A stretch of DNA of 64,000 bases, taken from positions 36,744 through 100,743 of the forward strand of contig JBBSCO010000002.1 of assembly GCA_038250235.1 (NCBI GenBank), written 5' to 3'. The DNA comes from JAAUTS01 sp038250235. Lineage in GTDB: Bacteria > Verrucomicrobiota > Verrucomicrobiia > Methylacidiphilales > JAAUTS01. A model generated the notes under the pieces. The model was not told the DNA's origin and made no database searches. It worked only from the letters and a program-made list of their open reading frames with translations. Position numbers and translations under genes: made by a program. The stretch's first letter is position 1; the number at the start of each line of letters is the position of its first letter. Positions 17,106 through 26,441 of the stretch are shown one piece after another.

Positions 17106-20100
17106 TTATCTGACCAAAAACGGTTCGGAGTTTTCGTCAGCAGTTCCGGAATTTCCATGAGCCTTACGGTTGGCGTGGTTGATTAGGTTTTCAGCTTCTT
17201 CATCCTCATCCGTGTGGCCGTCTGCTTTTTTCCGTTTGTCTGCCGCGACAAGGAGATAAATGGCCGGAACGACGAAGAGGGTGAAGACTGTTCCGATGGC
17301 CATGCCGCTCACCACGACAATCCCGATGTTATTGCGGGCGGCGGCGCCGGCACCGGAAACAAACATGAGAGGGGCATGGCCAACCACGGTGGCCACCGAG
17401 GTCATGAGAATGGGGCGAAGGCGGGTGGAGGCGGCCTCGAGAACGGCGTCAAACTTGGAGAGGTTTTTTTCTTCCATCTGGGAATTGGCAAATTCAACAA
17501 TCAGGATCCCGTTTTTGGAGACCAGACCAATGAGGGTGATGAGACCCACCTGGGTGTAGATGTTGATGGAGATATCCTTGATGCCGAGAAAGACGAAGAG
17601 CAAGGCACCGGACAGTGCCAAAGGAACCGAACCCAACAGAATAATGAAGGGGTCGCGGAAACTCTCGAATTGGGCGGCCAGCACGAGATAAATAAGAATG
17701 CAGGCCAGCACAAGGGTGACCATGAAGGAGCTGCCTTCAACGCGCAACTGGCGTGAGCCACCGGTATAATCATAGGAGAAATTTTTGGGCAAGAGTTTGG
17801 CCGATTCGGTTTCCAAAAATTTCAGGGCTTCGTCCACCGTCACTCCGGGGCGTGGGAGGCCCTGGATCTTGGCCGAATTCAACTGTTGGAAACGGTTCAG
17901 CTTACGGGGCTGGACCGATTCTTTGATCGTGGCGAAACCGGACAAAGGCACGATTTGGTTGTCAGGCCCGGTGACATAGATATCGGTCAACTGGTCAGGA
18001 TTGAGACGGCTTTGGCGTTTGGCCTGGGGAATGACTTTGTAGCTGCGGCCCTGGATGCTGAAGCGGTTGACGTAATTGCCACCAACAAAGGCATTCAGAT
18101 CCGCGCTGATTTGTCCCATATCCAGTCCCATCGAGGCGATCTTGTCACGATCCAGAACTATTTCAGCCTCGGGCAGATCGTATTTCAAGTCGCTGAGGGC
18201 CAGGATAAAAAGTCCGCTCTGGAAGGCCTTGGCCACGAGTTGATTGGAGTAATCAAAAATGCGTTCGGGTTCGTCGGTCGAAGAGATGATGAATTCGACC
18301 GGGAAATCGCTGCCACCCGGGAGGGGTTCCGGAGTGAAGGCGAAGGCCCGGACGCCCGGAAGGGCTCCCAGCTTGTCGTTGGCATCGTCCTTGATTTGTA
18401 CAGTTGTTCGTTCGCGCTCTGACTTGGGCTTGGTGACCAGCCCGGCAAAACCGCCGCCGGGATTGGTGATCTGGAAGGTGATGTAGCGTTCGGGATACTC
18501 CCGGAATATTTTTTCCACCTCGGTTGCAAAAAGCATGGTTTGGTCGAGTGTAGTGTTGGGATCTGTTTCAATGATGCTGAAAACAACACCCTGATCCTCC
18601 ATCGGGGCCAGTTCTTTTTTGGAAAACATCCAGAAGGGGATGGCGAGCAGGAAGATGAGCAGCCAGAGGACAATCGTGACAGGGACAAAGTGCAATACAG
18701 CGGTCAGAACTGTTTTATAGCGGCAACGCAGGCGGTCGAAGAAGCGGTTGAGGAAAGCCTGGAAACCTTTTTCGTGTCCGGCGGATTGAAGCAGGCGGGA
18801 GGACATCATAGGCGAGAGCGTCAACGCCACGAAGCCTGAGATCAAGACAGCACCGGCCAGGGTGAAGGCGAACTCCTTGAAGAGAGCACCCGTCAAGCCG
18901 CCCTGAAAACCGATGGGGGCGTAAACGGCCACCAGCGTGATGGTCATGGAGATAATGGGACCCGCCAATTCCCGCCCGGCTTTGATCGCGGCAGGGATGG
19001 GCGCCATCCCTTCGCTGATATGCCGCTCCACATTCTCAAGCATGACGATGGCATCATCGACCACCAGTCCGACAGCCAGAACGATGGCGAGCAGAGTCAA
19101 CAGGTTGATGGTGAATCCCATCATCAGCATGAAGCCAAAGGCTCCGACGAGAGAGAGAGGTATCGCGACCAGGGGCACCAGCACCGAGCGGAAGGAGCCG
19201 ATGAAGAGGTAGATCACAATGATGACGATGACAATCGTTTCCAGCAGGGTCTTGATGACTTCATCGATTGATTCCTGGATATAAGCGGTGGAATCGTAGC
19301 AGATGGCCGCTTTCATGGTAGGAGGTAGTTGCTTTTCGATGTCAGGGAAAATTTCGCGGATCTGGGCGGTGACATCCAGGGAGTTTGCATTGGGCAGGGC
19401 ATAGATGCCCATGAAGGTGGCGGTCTGCCCGGTGAAGCGGACGTTGTCCTCGTAGTTTTCCGCCCCGAGCACGACGTCGGCAATATCTTTGAGTCTGACG
19501 AGGGTTTCTTTGTCGTTTTTAACAACCAGTTGTTCAAATTCCTCCACGGTTTGAAGATCGGTGTTGGCGGTCAGGTTGACCTTGATCATGCTTCCTTTGG
19601 TGCTACCCAGAGCGGAGAGCGAGTTGTTGGCGGAGAGTGCCGTACGGACATCGGCAGGACTTATGTTCAGCGCGCCCATGCGGTCGGGTTTGAGCCAGAC
19701 GCGCATGGCAAAGGTTCTGTTGCCCAGGATTTCGGCACGTTGAACGCCTTTGAGGGCACTGAGCTTGGGTTGGACAACACGGGTCAAATAATCCGTGATC
19801 TGGTTTTCTTCCATTTCGTCGGAATAAAAGCCGAGGTACATCGCGGCGAAACGGCTGTCGATATTCTGCACGTCGATGACGGGAGCTTCGGCCTCTGGAG
19901 GGAGATCATTGCGGACCTGGGCGACTTTGGCCTGGATCTGGGTGAGAGCTTCACTGATGCTGAAATTCAGGCGTAAACGAGCGGTGATGGTGCTCCTGCC
20001 CTGTTCACTGCTGGATTCCATGTAGTCGATGCCGTCGGCACTGGCTATGACACGCTCCAAAGGTGTGGTGACAAAACCCCGGACCAGATCGGCGTTGGCT

Positions 20101-20258
20101 CCCACATAGGCTGTGGTGATAACGATGGCGGCGTTGTCGCTGCGCGGGTATTGCCGGATGTTGATCATGCGGACCGACTGGATGCCTATGAGTAGGATCA
20201 GCAGATTGACGCAGATCGCCAGAACCGGGCGCTTGATGAAGATGTCAGTCCATTTCAT
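17106..20258 (-). CDS. RND efflux pump, HAE1 (AcrB/MexB-like) inner membrane transporter
   Basis: Proton-driven multidrug exporter subunit, 1050 residues with the twelve-helix, two-large-periplasmic-loop layout of the family. The proton-relay aspartate pair is present in VGLVVDDAIVMLENVERH. The N-terminus (FIKRPVLAICVNLLILLIG) and the FKEFAFTLAGAVLISGFVALT stretch are typical. A charged cytoplasmic tail ends the protein. It is the last gene of an operon with its regulator, outer membrane factor and adaptor, 19 bases after the adaptor stop. The substrate range cannot be read from the sequence. No clear terminator is seen downstream. Confidence 0.94.
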   Translation of the reverse strand: MKWTDIFIKRPVLAICVNLLILLIGIQSVRMINIRQYPRSDNAAIVITTAYVGANADLVRGFVTTPLERVIASADGIDYMESSSEQGRSTITARLRLNFSISEALTQIQAKVAQVRNDLPPEAEAPVIDVQNIDSRFAAMYLGFYSDEMEENQITDYLTRVVQPKLSALKGVQRAEILGNRTFAMRVWLKPDRMGALNISPADVRTALSANNSLSALGSTKGSMIKVNLTANTDLQTVEEFEQLVVKNDKETLVRLKDIADVVLGAENYEDNVRFTGQTATFMGIYALPNANSLDVTAQIREIFPDIEKQLPPTMKAAICYDSTAYIQESIDEVIKTLLETIVIVIIVIYLFIGSFRSVLVPLVAIPLSLVGAFGFMLMMGFTINLLTLLAIVLAVGLVVDDAIVMLENVERHISEGMAPIPAAIKAGRELAGPIISMTITLVAVYAPIGFQGGLTGALFKEFAFTLAGAVLISGFVALTLSPMMSSRLLQSAGHEKGFQAFLNRFFDRLRCRYKTVLTAVLHFVPVTIVLWLLIFLLAIPFWMFSKKELAPMEDQGVVFSIIETDPNTTLDQTMLFATEVEKIFREYPERYITFQITNPGGGFAGLVTKPKSERERTTVQIKDDANDKLGALPGVRAFAFTPEPLPGGSDFPVEFIISSTDEPERIFDYSNQLVAKAFQSGLFILALSDLKYDLPEAEIVLDRDKIASMGLDMGQISADLNAFVGGNYVNRFSIQGRSYKVIPQAKRQSRLNPDQLTDIYVTGPDNQIVPLSGFATIKESVQPRKLNRFQQLNSAKIQGLPRPGVTVDEALKFLETESAKLLPKNFSYDYTGGSRQLRVEGSSFMVTLVLACILIYLVLAAQFESFRDPFIILLGSVPLALSGALLFVFLGIKDISINIYTQVGLITLIGLVSKNGILIVEFANSQMEEKNLSKFDAVLEAASTRLRPILMTSVATVVGHAPLMFVSGAGAAARNNIGIVVVSGMAIGTVFTLFVVPAIYLLVAADKRKKADGHTDEDEEAENLINHANRKAHGNSGTADENSEPFLVR

Positions 20259-20277
20259 GGAATCAACAATGGGTTAT

Positions 20278-21405
20278 TCAGGTATCAGCCGGAGAGGGGT
20301 TGGCCTGATTGGAAGGAGTAATCGTGTTGTTGACGGTCACACCTGCGCCGGGCTGAAGTTTAAAAAGTCCGGAGGTCACGACCTGTTCGCCTTCCTTTAC
20401 CCCTTTGAGGATGGCGATCTGGTCTCCACGGGTCGGGCCGGTCTGGACAAATTCCTGCCGCACGCCGAGGTATTCTTTCCCATCGGGTGTTTTCAGGTTT
20501 TCAATGATGAAGACCGAGTTGCCGTAGGGCGCGTGGTTGATGGCCGTGGCTGGGAGGGTGATATACTTTTCAGACGTATTCATAACAGCCGAAACGGTGG
20601 CAAACATTCCGGGACGAAGACTCTCATCTTTGTTTTCCAGGGTCGCCTGAATCTGCACGGTGCGGGTGGTTTGGTTGATCTCCGGGCTGATGGCGGTTAT
20701 TTTTGCCTGGAATTGCCTGCCTTTGAAGGCATCAACCTGGACAACTACGGTCTGGTTCATCTGGATAAGTTCTATGTTCTGCTGAGGCACGGTAAAATCG
20801 ACATAGATGGGATCGAGTGTTTGCAGCAGGATGATAGGATTGCCCTTGGAAAGATACTGGCCGAGTTGGGCCTGTCGGATACCTGCCTTTCCTGTGAAAG
20901 GTGCCCGGATGGTTTTGCGTTCGATGGTGGCTTTCAGGGCCTCGGCGTCGGCGGCGGCCCGTTTCAACTCGGCGTCGGCATCATCGAGCTCTTTTTGGGC
21001 GACCGCACCCGTGCCGCTCATTTTTTGAAGGCGGTTCAGGCTGGCCACGGCCAGTTCCGCCCTGGCCACGGCAGATTTGATTTGTGCCTCTTCAACGCTC
21101 ACATCCTGTTGTGAAATGAGTTCGCCCTGCTTGATCAGTGTTCCGGATTCAACGGGGAGATTGACGATTTTCCCTTCTTCTTCTGCGCTCACGGTGACAC
21201 CCCGGTAGGATGAGAGCTGGCCGACGCTGTGAACCGCCTTCTGCCAGGGTTCCAGCGTGGCTGTTGATGACGTCACTGTAACCGGGGGAGGAACAAAAGA
21301 GGCATTCTTGGCAATGCCCTTTTGGATTTCGCTATATTTGTAATAGCCGAGGGAGCCGACCAGAAGGCCGACCGTCACAAGCATGAGAATCATCCATTTC
21401 CACAT
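20278..21405 (-). CDS. RND periplasmic adaptor protein (membrane fusion protein)
   Basis: AcrA/MexA-type adaptor that links the RND pump to the outer membrane channel. It has an N-terminal membrane anchor (MILMLVTVGLLVGSLGYY) and no lipobox. A lipoyl-like domain has VSAEEEGKIVNLPVESGTLI. An alpha-helical hairpin rich in Ala/Glu follows (ALKATIERKTIRAPFTGKAG), then the beta-barrel and membrane-proximal domains with GDQIAILKGVKEGEQVVTSG. I placed the start at 21405, five bases beyond the outer membrane factor gene. An ATG at 21453 inside that gene is also possible, but its GGAGG-like leader is simply the conserved GGGW codons of the upstream gene. Confidence 0.92.
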   Translation of the reverse strand: MWKWMILMLVTVGLLVGSLGYYKYSEIQKGIAKNASFVPPPVTVTSSTATLEPWQKAVHSVGQLSSYRGVTVSAEEEGKIVNLPVESGTLIKQGELISQQDVSVEEAQIKSAVARAELAVASLNRLQKMSGTGAVAQKELDDADAELKRAAADAEALKATIERKTIRAPFTGKAGIRQAQLGQYLSKGNPIILLQTLDPIYVDFTVPQQNIELIQMNQTVVVQVDAFKGRQFQAKITAISPEINQTTRTVQIQATLENKDESLRPGMFATVSAVMNTSEKYITLPATAINHAPYGNSVFIIENLKTPDGKEYLGVRQEFVQTGPTRGDQIAILKGVKEGEQVVTSGLFKLQPGAGVTVNNTITPSNQANPSPADT

Positions 21406-21409
21406 AAAG

Positions 21410-22846
21410 TTATTTGTTCTGGGGTTGTTTTTCGGTTGAAACTGGCCTGACATCCCATCCGCCTCCGATGGCTTTTATCAGTAAAACGGTTGTCGTCATT
21501 TGCTGTCTCTTGATACGCACCTCTTGAAGCTCGCTGTTGAGCCGGGTACGCTCGGCATCGATGACATCCAGGTAATCGACCACGCCGTTTTGATAGCGTG
21601 AAGAGGAGATGTCGGCGGCTTTGCGGGAGGCTGTCACAGCTTCTCCCTGAAAGACGGACTGCTCTTTGAGGAAACGCAGCCCTGCCAGGGCATTGTCGAC
21701 GTCCTGGAAGGACACCAGAACGGATTGGCGGTAGTCCGCCAGTGCTTCCTCGTAGGCTGCGCGGGCTTCTTTCAGGGCTGCCGCGTTGCGGCCCCCGGCG
21801 AAAATGGGAATATTGATCGTGGGCCCGAAAGACCAGAGCCGGCTGCTCCAATCAAACAAATCCTGGAGTGCCACGCTTTGAAAGCCTCCGCCCGCAGTGA
21901 GACTGATGGAGGGGAAGAAAGCGGTGTAGGCCACCCCAATCTCGGCATTTCTTGCGGCAAGTTTTCGTTCGGCTTCGGCTACATCGGGACGACGCTCCAA
22001 CAGCTCGGAGGGAAGTCCCGGCGCAATTTCCGGTGGAGCCAGGTTCACGAGGAGCTGGGGCAGTTCAAAATAGGAGGTGGGTTTTCCGCAAAGAACGGCC
22101 AGGGCATTTTGGAATTCAGCTCTTCTCCGGCTGGCATCGGCAAGATCGGCTTTGGCTCCTGCAAGTTGAACTTTGGAGGTGCTCAGATCGAGTTCGCTGG
22201 TGGTGCCTGTTTCAAAGCGCTTCTGGAAAATGGCCATTCCTTCCTCGCGAAGGGTGACTGCCTGTTCGAGAATCGAGATTTCATGATCAACGGCCCGGAG
22301 TTGGTAGTAGTTGACCGCGATATCCGACTGCAAGGTGAATAACACGTTCTGATAGGCCGAGGCCGAGGCCAGGAACTCGTTTTGGGAAGCTTCAAAGCCG
22401 CGGCGTACTTTGCCCCATAGATCGATTTCATAACTTAAATCCAGTGGTGCCTTGAAATTATTGGCGGTTACACTTGGAACGGGTAGTCCACCTGTGGCTG
22501 TGTTTCCCGAGCTGCGATAACGTTGCCAGGAGGGGGAGGCATCCAGGGTGGGTAGAAGATCCGCCCGGGAAATCCTGGCGCGGGCACGTGACTGATCCAC
22601 CCGGGCGACGGCTGCCTTCAGGCTTTGATTGTTTTGCAGGGCATCGACCTGAAGTTTGTTCAATTCCGGGTCATTGAAAAGTTCCCACCAAGGGCCTTTT
22701 TCAGCTGAATCACGCGGCTCGGCTTTTTTCCATCGCCAATCCGGGGGGGTATCGATGACAGGACGTTGGTAGTTGGGCCCCATGGCACATGCGCTGAGGA
22801 TTACAGGCAGCATGAGGAGCAGAGTTTTGTAGGAAAAGAAGTGCAT
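21410..22846 (-). CDS. RND outer membrane factor, OprM/NodT family lipoprotein
   Basis: TolC-like trimeric outer membrane channel of the efflux complex, 478 residues. A lipoprotein signal is clear (LLMLPVILSACAMGPNYQRP, lipidated Cys at about residue 20). The two repeats of the family are visible: FDKAPLDLSYEIDLWGK-type in the first half and WSFGPTINIPIFAGGR in the second, with the usual C-terminal AIGGGWD. It directly follows the TetR gene (three bases between) and leads into the adaptor gene. This order, regulator then channel then adaptor then pump, differs from the common adaptor-pump-channel order. Confidence 0.93.
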   Translation of the reverse strand: MHFFSYKTLLLMLPVILSACAMGPNYQRPVIDTPPDWRWKKAEPRDSAEKGPWWELFNDPELNKLQVDALQNNQSLKAAVARVDQSRARARISRADLLPTLDASPSWQRYRSSGNTATGGLPVPSVTANNFKAPLDLSYEIDLWGKVRRGFEASQNEFLASASAYQNVLFTLQSDIAVNYYQLRAVDHEISILEQAVTLREEGMAIFQKRFETGTTSELDLSTSKVQLAGAKADLADASRRRAEFQNALAVLCGKPTSYFELPQLLVNLAPPEIAPGLPSELLERRPDVAEAERKLAARNAEIGVAYTAFFPSISLTAGGGFQSVALQDLFDWSSRLWSFGPTINIPIFAGGRNAAALKEARAAYEEALADYRQSVLVSFQDVDNALAGLRFLKEQSVFQGEAVTASRKAADISSSRYQNGVVDYLDVIDAERTRLNSELQEVRIKRQQMTTTVLLIKAIGGGWDVRPVSTEKQPQNK

Positions 22847-22849
22847 AAA

Positions 22850-23512
22850 TCAGGTGGAGGGCTGGGTGGCCGCCGTCAGACCCGCTGAGGCGTAGGCAAT
22901 GAGCCTTGCCAACGTGGATTCCAAATCCATTTTGCAGAGACCGGAAGAAAGGTCGGAGAGATCCTTATGATGGCAGGAGCTGTGAATCAGGGCGCCGACC
23001 GTGAAATGCATCCGCCAATAAATTTCCTCCTCCGGCACTTCCGGAAGACTTCGTTTCAAAATCACCATGAAACGGCCCACAATCGGCACCCATTCTTTTT
23101 CGATAATTTTTTCGATGAAATTGCCTTCTTCCGAAAGAGAGCGGCCCAGAAGCTTAAAGGTTTTTTCGCGGCTTTTATCGAAACTTACTTCAAGACAGGG
23201 GCGGAGGAGGGCGTTCAGGACGTTGGGAAGGGGGATGGGATTGTTTCCAAAAAAGTGAAGTTCCTTTTCCAGCAACGAGATGCGCTGCTCGTTGAGAGGG
23301 CGAAGGGCCTGGGAAAGCACTTCGATGATGAGGTTGTCTTTGGAACCGAAATAATAATTGACCGAGGCCAGATTGACGCCAGCCAAGGAAGTGATGGAGC
23401 GCATGGAGGTGGCTTCGAAACCATTTGCCGCGAATAAAGTTTCTGCAGCATCCAGAATTTTCTTTTTAGTGTCATGGCCGACTTGAAGCTCTGAAGCTGC
23501 TTGGGTTGTCAT
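22850..23512 (-). CDS. TetR/AcrR-family transcriptional repressor of the efflux operon
   Basis: 220 residues from the ATG at 23512. The N-terminal helix-turn-helix is canonical: KKKILDAAETLFAANGFEAT, then MRSITSLAGVNLASVNYYFG and SKDNLI. The C-terminal ligand and dimer part is less conserved. The open frame extends 11 residues upstream, but that region overlaps the promoter/operator, so the shorter start is better. It is the first gene of the efflux operon, so it probably represses its own transcription together with the pump genes, relieved by a ligand that cannot be predicted here. Confidence 0.9.
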   Translation of the reverse strand: MTTQAASELQVGHDTKKKILDAAETLFAANGFEATSMRSITSLAGVNLASVNYYFGSKDNLIIEVLSQALRPLNEQRISLLEKELHFFGNNPIPLPNVLNALLRPCLEVSFDKSREKTFKLLGRSLSEEGNFIEKIIEKEWVPIVGRFMVILKRSLPEVPEEEIYWRMHFTVGALIHSSCHHKDLSDLSSGLCKMDLESTLARLIAYASAGLTAATQPST

Positions 23513-23524
23513 AAACGAATGTTC

Positions 23525-23555
23525 CAAACATACGTTTGAATACAAGCAATGTCAA
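23525..23555 (-). promoter_or_regulatory. Promoter and palindromic operator of the tetR-efflux operon
   Basis: Read on the minus strand: TTGACA (23555-23550), a 17-base spacer, and TATGTT (23532-23527), a good sigma70-like pair 15 bases before the tetR ATG. The palindrome CAAAC-GTAT-GTTTG (23538-23525) covers the -10 element, as expected for autorepression by a TetR-type protein. Confidence 0.65.
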
Positions 23556-23606
23556 AAAATTGTTAATGTCATTAATAAAATACTTAAATATATAGTAATA
23601 AGGGAC

Positions 23607-24002
23607 TTATGAGAAATTCTTATCTAAAGAATTATGGGCGATCACCCATTCCTGGATTGGTTTCCCTTCTACGATATGCTCTTGAAGGATGCGTTCCAAG
23701 CGTTCAGGGCTGACTCTTGAATACCAGATTCCATCAGGATAAACAACCAGGATGGGCCCCTGGCTACAGACGCGGAAGCACCCGGCTTTGGTTCGCATCA
23801 CCTGAAGGTTGAGCTCTTTGACCCTTGCCTTCAGGTGCTCCCAACTGGCTTGACCGATTTCAGGTCCGCAGCAATCCGGTCCAAGGCAGAGAAAAAGGTG
23901 TTTGCGTGCATGGGGAACACCGGCTTTTTCCAAGACGGCAGGCAAGAGATCTTCAGGGGTCATAACAACGCTCAGTTTGGGCCAATTCCGCTCCAAGTCC
24001 AT
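23607..24002 (-). CDS. Thioredoxin-like [2Fe-2S] ferredoxin
   Basis: 131-residue protein of the thioredoxin-fold (2Fe-2S) ferredoxin family. Four to five cysteines are in the family pattern: FLCLGPDCCG near residue 38-45, then CFRVC followed by SQGPILVVYPDGIWY, where the second pair and the VYP-x-G-x-WY stretch are diagnostic. It probably carries electrons in the cytoplasm; the partner is unknown. It lies between the efflux operon and xseB and is likely transcribed alone. An N-terminal 30 residues are less conserved and could be partly untranslated. Confidence 0.85.
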   Translation of the reverse strand: MDLERNWPKLSVVMTPEDLLPAVLEKAGVPHARKHLFLCLGPDCCGPEIGQASWEHLKARVKELNLQVMRTKAGCFRVCSQGPILVVYPDGIWYSRVSPERLERILQEHIVEGKPIQEWVIAHNSLDKNFS

Positions 24003-24172
24003 CCCTCAAGCAAAGCTCAGTTCCTTCCGGCCAAAGTATGGTGATTCCAGCCCCAAAGCGACAAATATTGATATAATCGTGATGGTGATTGTCACGGATC
24101 GGAAGATTCTGATGCGGTCGGGCTTAAAATAATTCTCGACGGATAGGTTGGAAACGACTTCCATAAAACCCT

Positions 24173-24472
24173 ATGGCCAAAGGGGCTAAAGAACAACAAA
24201 GCTTTGAAAGCTCCGTGCAGCGTCTGGAAGAAATCGTCGAACAGATGGAATCGTCCGACCTGCCTTTGGATCAGATCATTGAACGGTATGAAGAGGGGAT
24301 GAAGCTGCTGGCGGTCTGTGAAGACAAGCTCAAGGCGGCTGAAGCAAAAATAGAGTTGTTAACTCGGGATAAGTCGGGGAATGTTTCCCGTTCGGAATTA
24401 GACAAAGCGGCCTCGGTGGAGGCCGTCAAAGAGGAGAAAAACAGTGGCCAAGATGAGGTAAGCCTCTTCTGA
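24173..24472 (+). CDS. xseB: Exodeoxyribonuclease VII small subunit
   Basis: Helical small subunit of the ExoVII nuclease. The family signature is clear: FESSVQRLEEIVEQMESSDL, then PLDQIIERYEEGMKLL and CEDKLKAAEAKIELL. The 99-residue length is slightly long; the extra is a Lys/Glu-rich C-terminus. dxs starts 15 bases downstream, the familiar xseB-dxs pairing, so the two are an operon. xseA is not in the window. Confidence 0.92.
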   Translation: MAKGAKEQQSFESSVQRLEEIVEQMESSDLPLDQIIERYEEGMKLLAVCEDKLKAAEAKIELLTRDKSGNVSRSELDKAASVEAVKEEKNSGQDEVSLF

Positions 24473-24487
24473 AGTCACAGAAAAATT

Positions 24488-26380
24488 ATGGCAAGTATTT
24501 TAGATCGTATTGATGGACCGGCAGATGTGAAGAAGCTGACTGGGGCGGAACTTGAGGAATTGGCCCAGGATATCCGCGAGGAACTGATCCGCGTCACCAG
24601 CCAGAACGGAGGGCACCTGGGACCGAACCTCGGAGTTGTGGAGCTCACGATCGCCATGCACAAGGTGTTTGAAACACCCAAGGACAACTTTATTTTCGAT
24701 GTCAGCCACCAGGCCTATGTCCACAAACTATTGACCGGACGACGGAAGCAGTTCAACACCATCCGCACGGCCAACGGCCTCAACGGGTTCATGCTCCGCA
24801 CAGAAAGTCCGCATGATTGTTACGGGGCAGGTCATGCCGGCACCGCACTTTCCGCCGGCCTGGGCATGGCGGTGGGTCGTGACAAACGTAAGAGCGACGA
24901 ACATGTTGTTGTTTTGGCCGGGGATGCCGCCTTCACCTGCGGCGTCACCTTCGAAGGTCTCAACAACGTCGCCCATTCCACCAAGAAGCTCATTGTCATC
25001 CTGAACGACAATGAATGGTCCATTGATAAGAACGTCGGGGCCATCGCCCATTATTTCAATAAAATCACCACCAGCGACAGCTATTCCCACCTCCACGAAA
25101 AGGCCGCGAAGTTCCTGGAAAAAATCGGGGGTAAAGGTGCCCTCAGCATCGCCCGCAAGGCCGAAGAAGCCGTCAAAGGTCTGGTTTTCCCCAGCATTAT
25201 CTTTGAAGAACTGGGTCTGACCTACTACGGGCCGGTCGATGGACATGATGTCGATTCCCTCATCAAAACCTTCGAGTTCCTGAAACAGCAGGATCATCCC
25301 GTGCTCCTTCACGTCCTCACCAAAAAGGGCAAAGGTTACGAGCCTGCGGTGCAAAAAAAGAAGGCTTTCCATGGCACCCCCGTCTTCGACATCACGACCG
25401 GGGAACCCCCTGTTGGCGGTAAACCGACTTTTTCGCATGTCTTTGCTGATACCCTGGTCAAATTGGCGGATACGAATCAGAAAATCGTGGCCATCCATGG
25501 CGGTATGCCCAACGGCACCGGCCTGGATCGTTTTCAACCCCATCATCCTGATCGTTATTTCGACGTGGGGATCGCGGAGGAACATGCGGTGCTTTTCGCC
25601 TGCGGTATGGCCACCAAGGGATTCAAGCCCTTCTGTGCCATTTATTCCACCTTCCTCCAGCGTGCCTACGACATGATCATCCATGACGTGGCCCTCCAGA
25701 ACCTGCCCGTGGTGTTCTGTATGGACCGCGGTGGTGTTTCCGGCGATGACGGTCCGACCCACCATGGGCTGTTCGATATTGCTTATTTCCGTTGTATTCC
25801 AAACATCGTACACATGTCCCCCAAGGACGAAGAAGAACTTGCGGACATGCTTTTCACGGCATCCCATTACGCGGGGCCGATTGCAATCCGTTATCCCCGT
25901 GGCACCGGCACCGGTGCCAAGCCCAAGGAACAGCTGGCCCTCCTTCCGATCGGAAAAGCCGAAGTCATCAAGCACGGCAAACAGATTGCCATCTGGTTCT
26001 ACGGGCGCATGGGTCAAATGGCTGCCGAAATTGCCAAGGAACTCGAAGCCAAAGGATACTCCGCCGCCATCATCAACGCACGCTTTGCCAAGCCGATTGA
26101 CGCCGGGACTCTGGAATTCTTTGCACGTTCTTCCGAGTTGATCATCACTCTTGAGGATCATGTCATCAAAGGTGGTTTTGGAGCAGGCGTCATTGAAGAA
26201 CTCAGTGATTTGGGCTTGAGCACGCCGGTTGTCCGGGTGGGCTGGCCCGATCAGTTTGTCGAACACGGCAAGGAGGACATCCTGCGTGAAACCTATGGTC
26301 TCAGCGTGAAAAACGCGATGACCAAAGCCGAACCCTATTTAAAAAAGATCAAACCTGTGCAAGCCGCCGGAGCCGCCTGA
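24488..26380 (+). CDS. dxs: 1-deoxy-D-xylulose-5-phosphate synthase
   Basis: TPP-dependent first enzyme of the MEP isoprenoid pathway, joining pyruvate and glyceraldehyde-3-phosphate. 630 residues. The N-terminal domain has HQAYVHKLLTGRR, GAGHAGTALSAGLGMA and ILNDNEWSIDKNVGA. The transketolase-like middle has VGIAEEHAVLFACGMA and DRGGVSGDDGPTHHG; the C-terminal domain has GWPDQFVEHG. The TPP/Mg motif usually written GDG reads GDA (in LAGDAAFTCG). The second glycine is replaced by alanine, while the aspartate and the distal asparagine are kept. Functional loss is not implied. Product supply for polyprenyl phosphate synthesis links it loosely to the envelope cluster further on. Confidence 0.93.
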   Translation: MASILDRIDGPADVKKLTGAELEELAQDIREELIRVTSQNGGHLGPNLGVVELTIAMHKVFETPKDNFIFDVSHQAYVHKLLTGRRKQFNTIRTANGLNGFMLRTESPHDCYGAGHAGTALSAGLGMAVGRDKRKSDEHVVVLAGDAAFTCGVTFEGLNNVAHSTKKLIVILNDNEWSIDKNVGAIAHYFNKITTSDSYSHLHEKAAKFLEKIGGKGALSIARKAEEAVKGLVFPSIIFEELGLTYYGPVDGHDVDSLIKTFEFLKQQDHPVLLHVLTKKGKGYEPAVQKKKAFHGTPVFDITTGEPPVGGKPTFSHVFADTLVKLADTNQKIVAIHGGMPNGTGLDRFQPHHPDRYFDVGIAEEHAVLFACGMATKGFKPFCAIYSTFLQRAYDMIIHDVALQNLPVVFCMDRGGVSGDDGPTHHGLFDIAYFRCIPNIVHMSPKDEEELADMLFTASHYAGPIAIRYPRGTGTGAKPKEQLALLPIGKAEVIKHGKQIAIWFYGRMGQMAAEIAKELEAKGYSAAIINARFAKPIDAGTLEFFARSSELIITLEDHVIKGGFGAGVIEELSDLGLSTPVVRVGWPDQFVEHGKEDILRETYGLSVKNAMTKAEPYLKKIKPVQAAGAA

Positions 26381-26441
26381 TTTATTTAAATACAGGCCTT
26401 CGTTGTAAGCCCTTCACATTCATCATCAAAATTTGTACCGC

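Noticed and set aside
24728..26266. 512-residue open frame antisense to dxs
   Set aside because: Long only because of codon bias on the dxs strand; no domain and no start signal.
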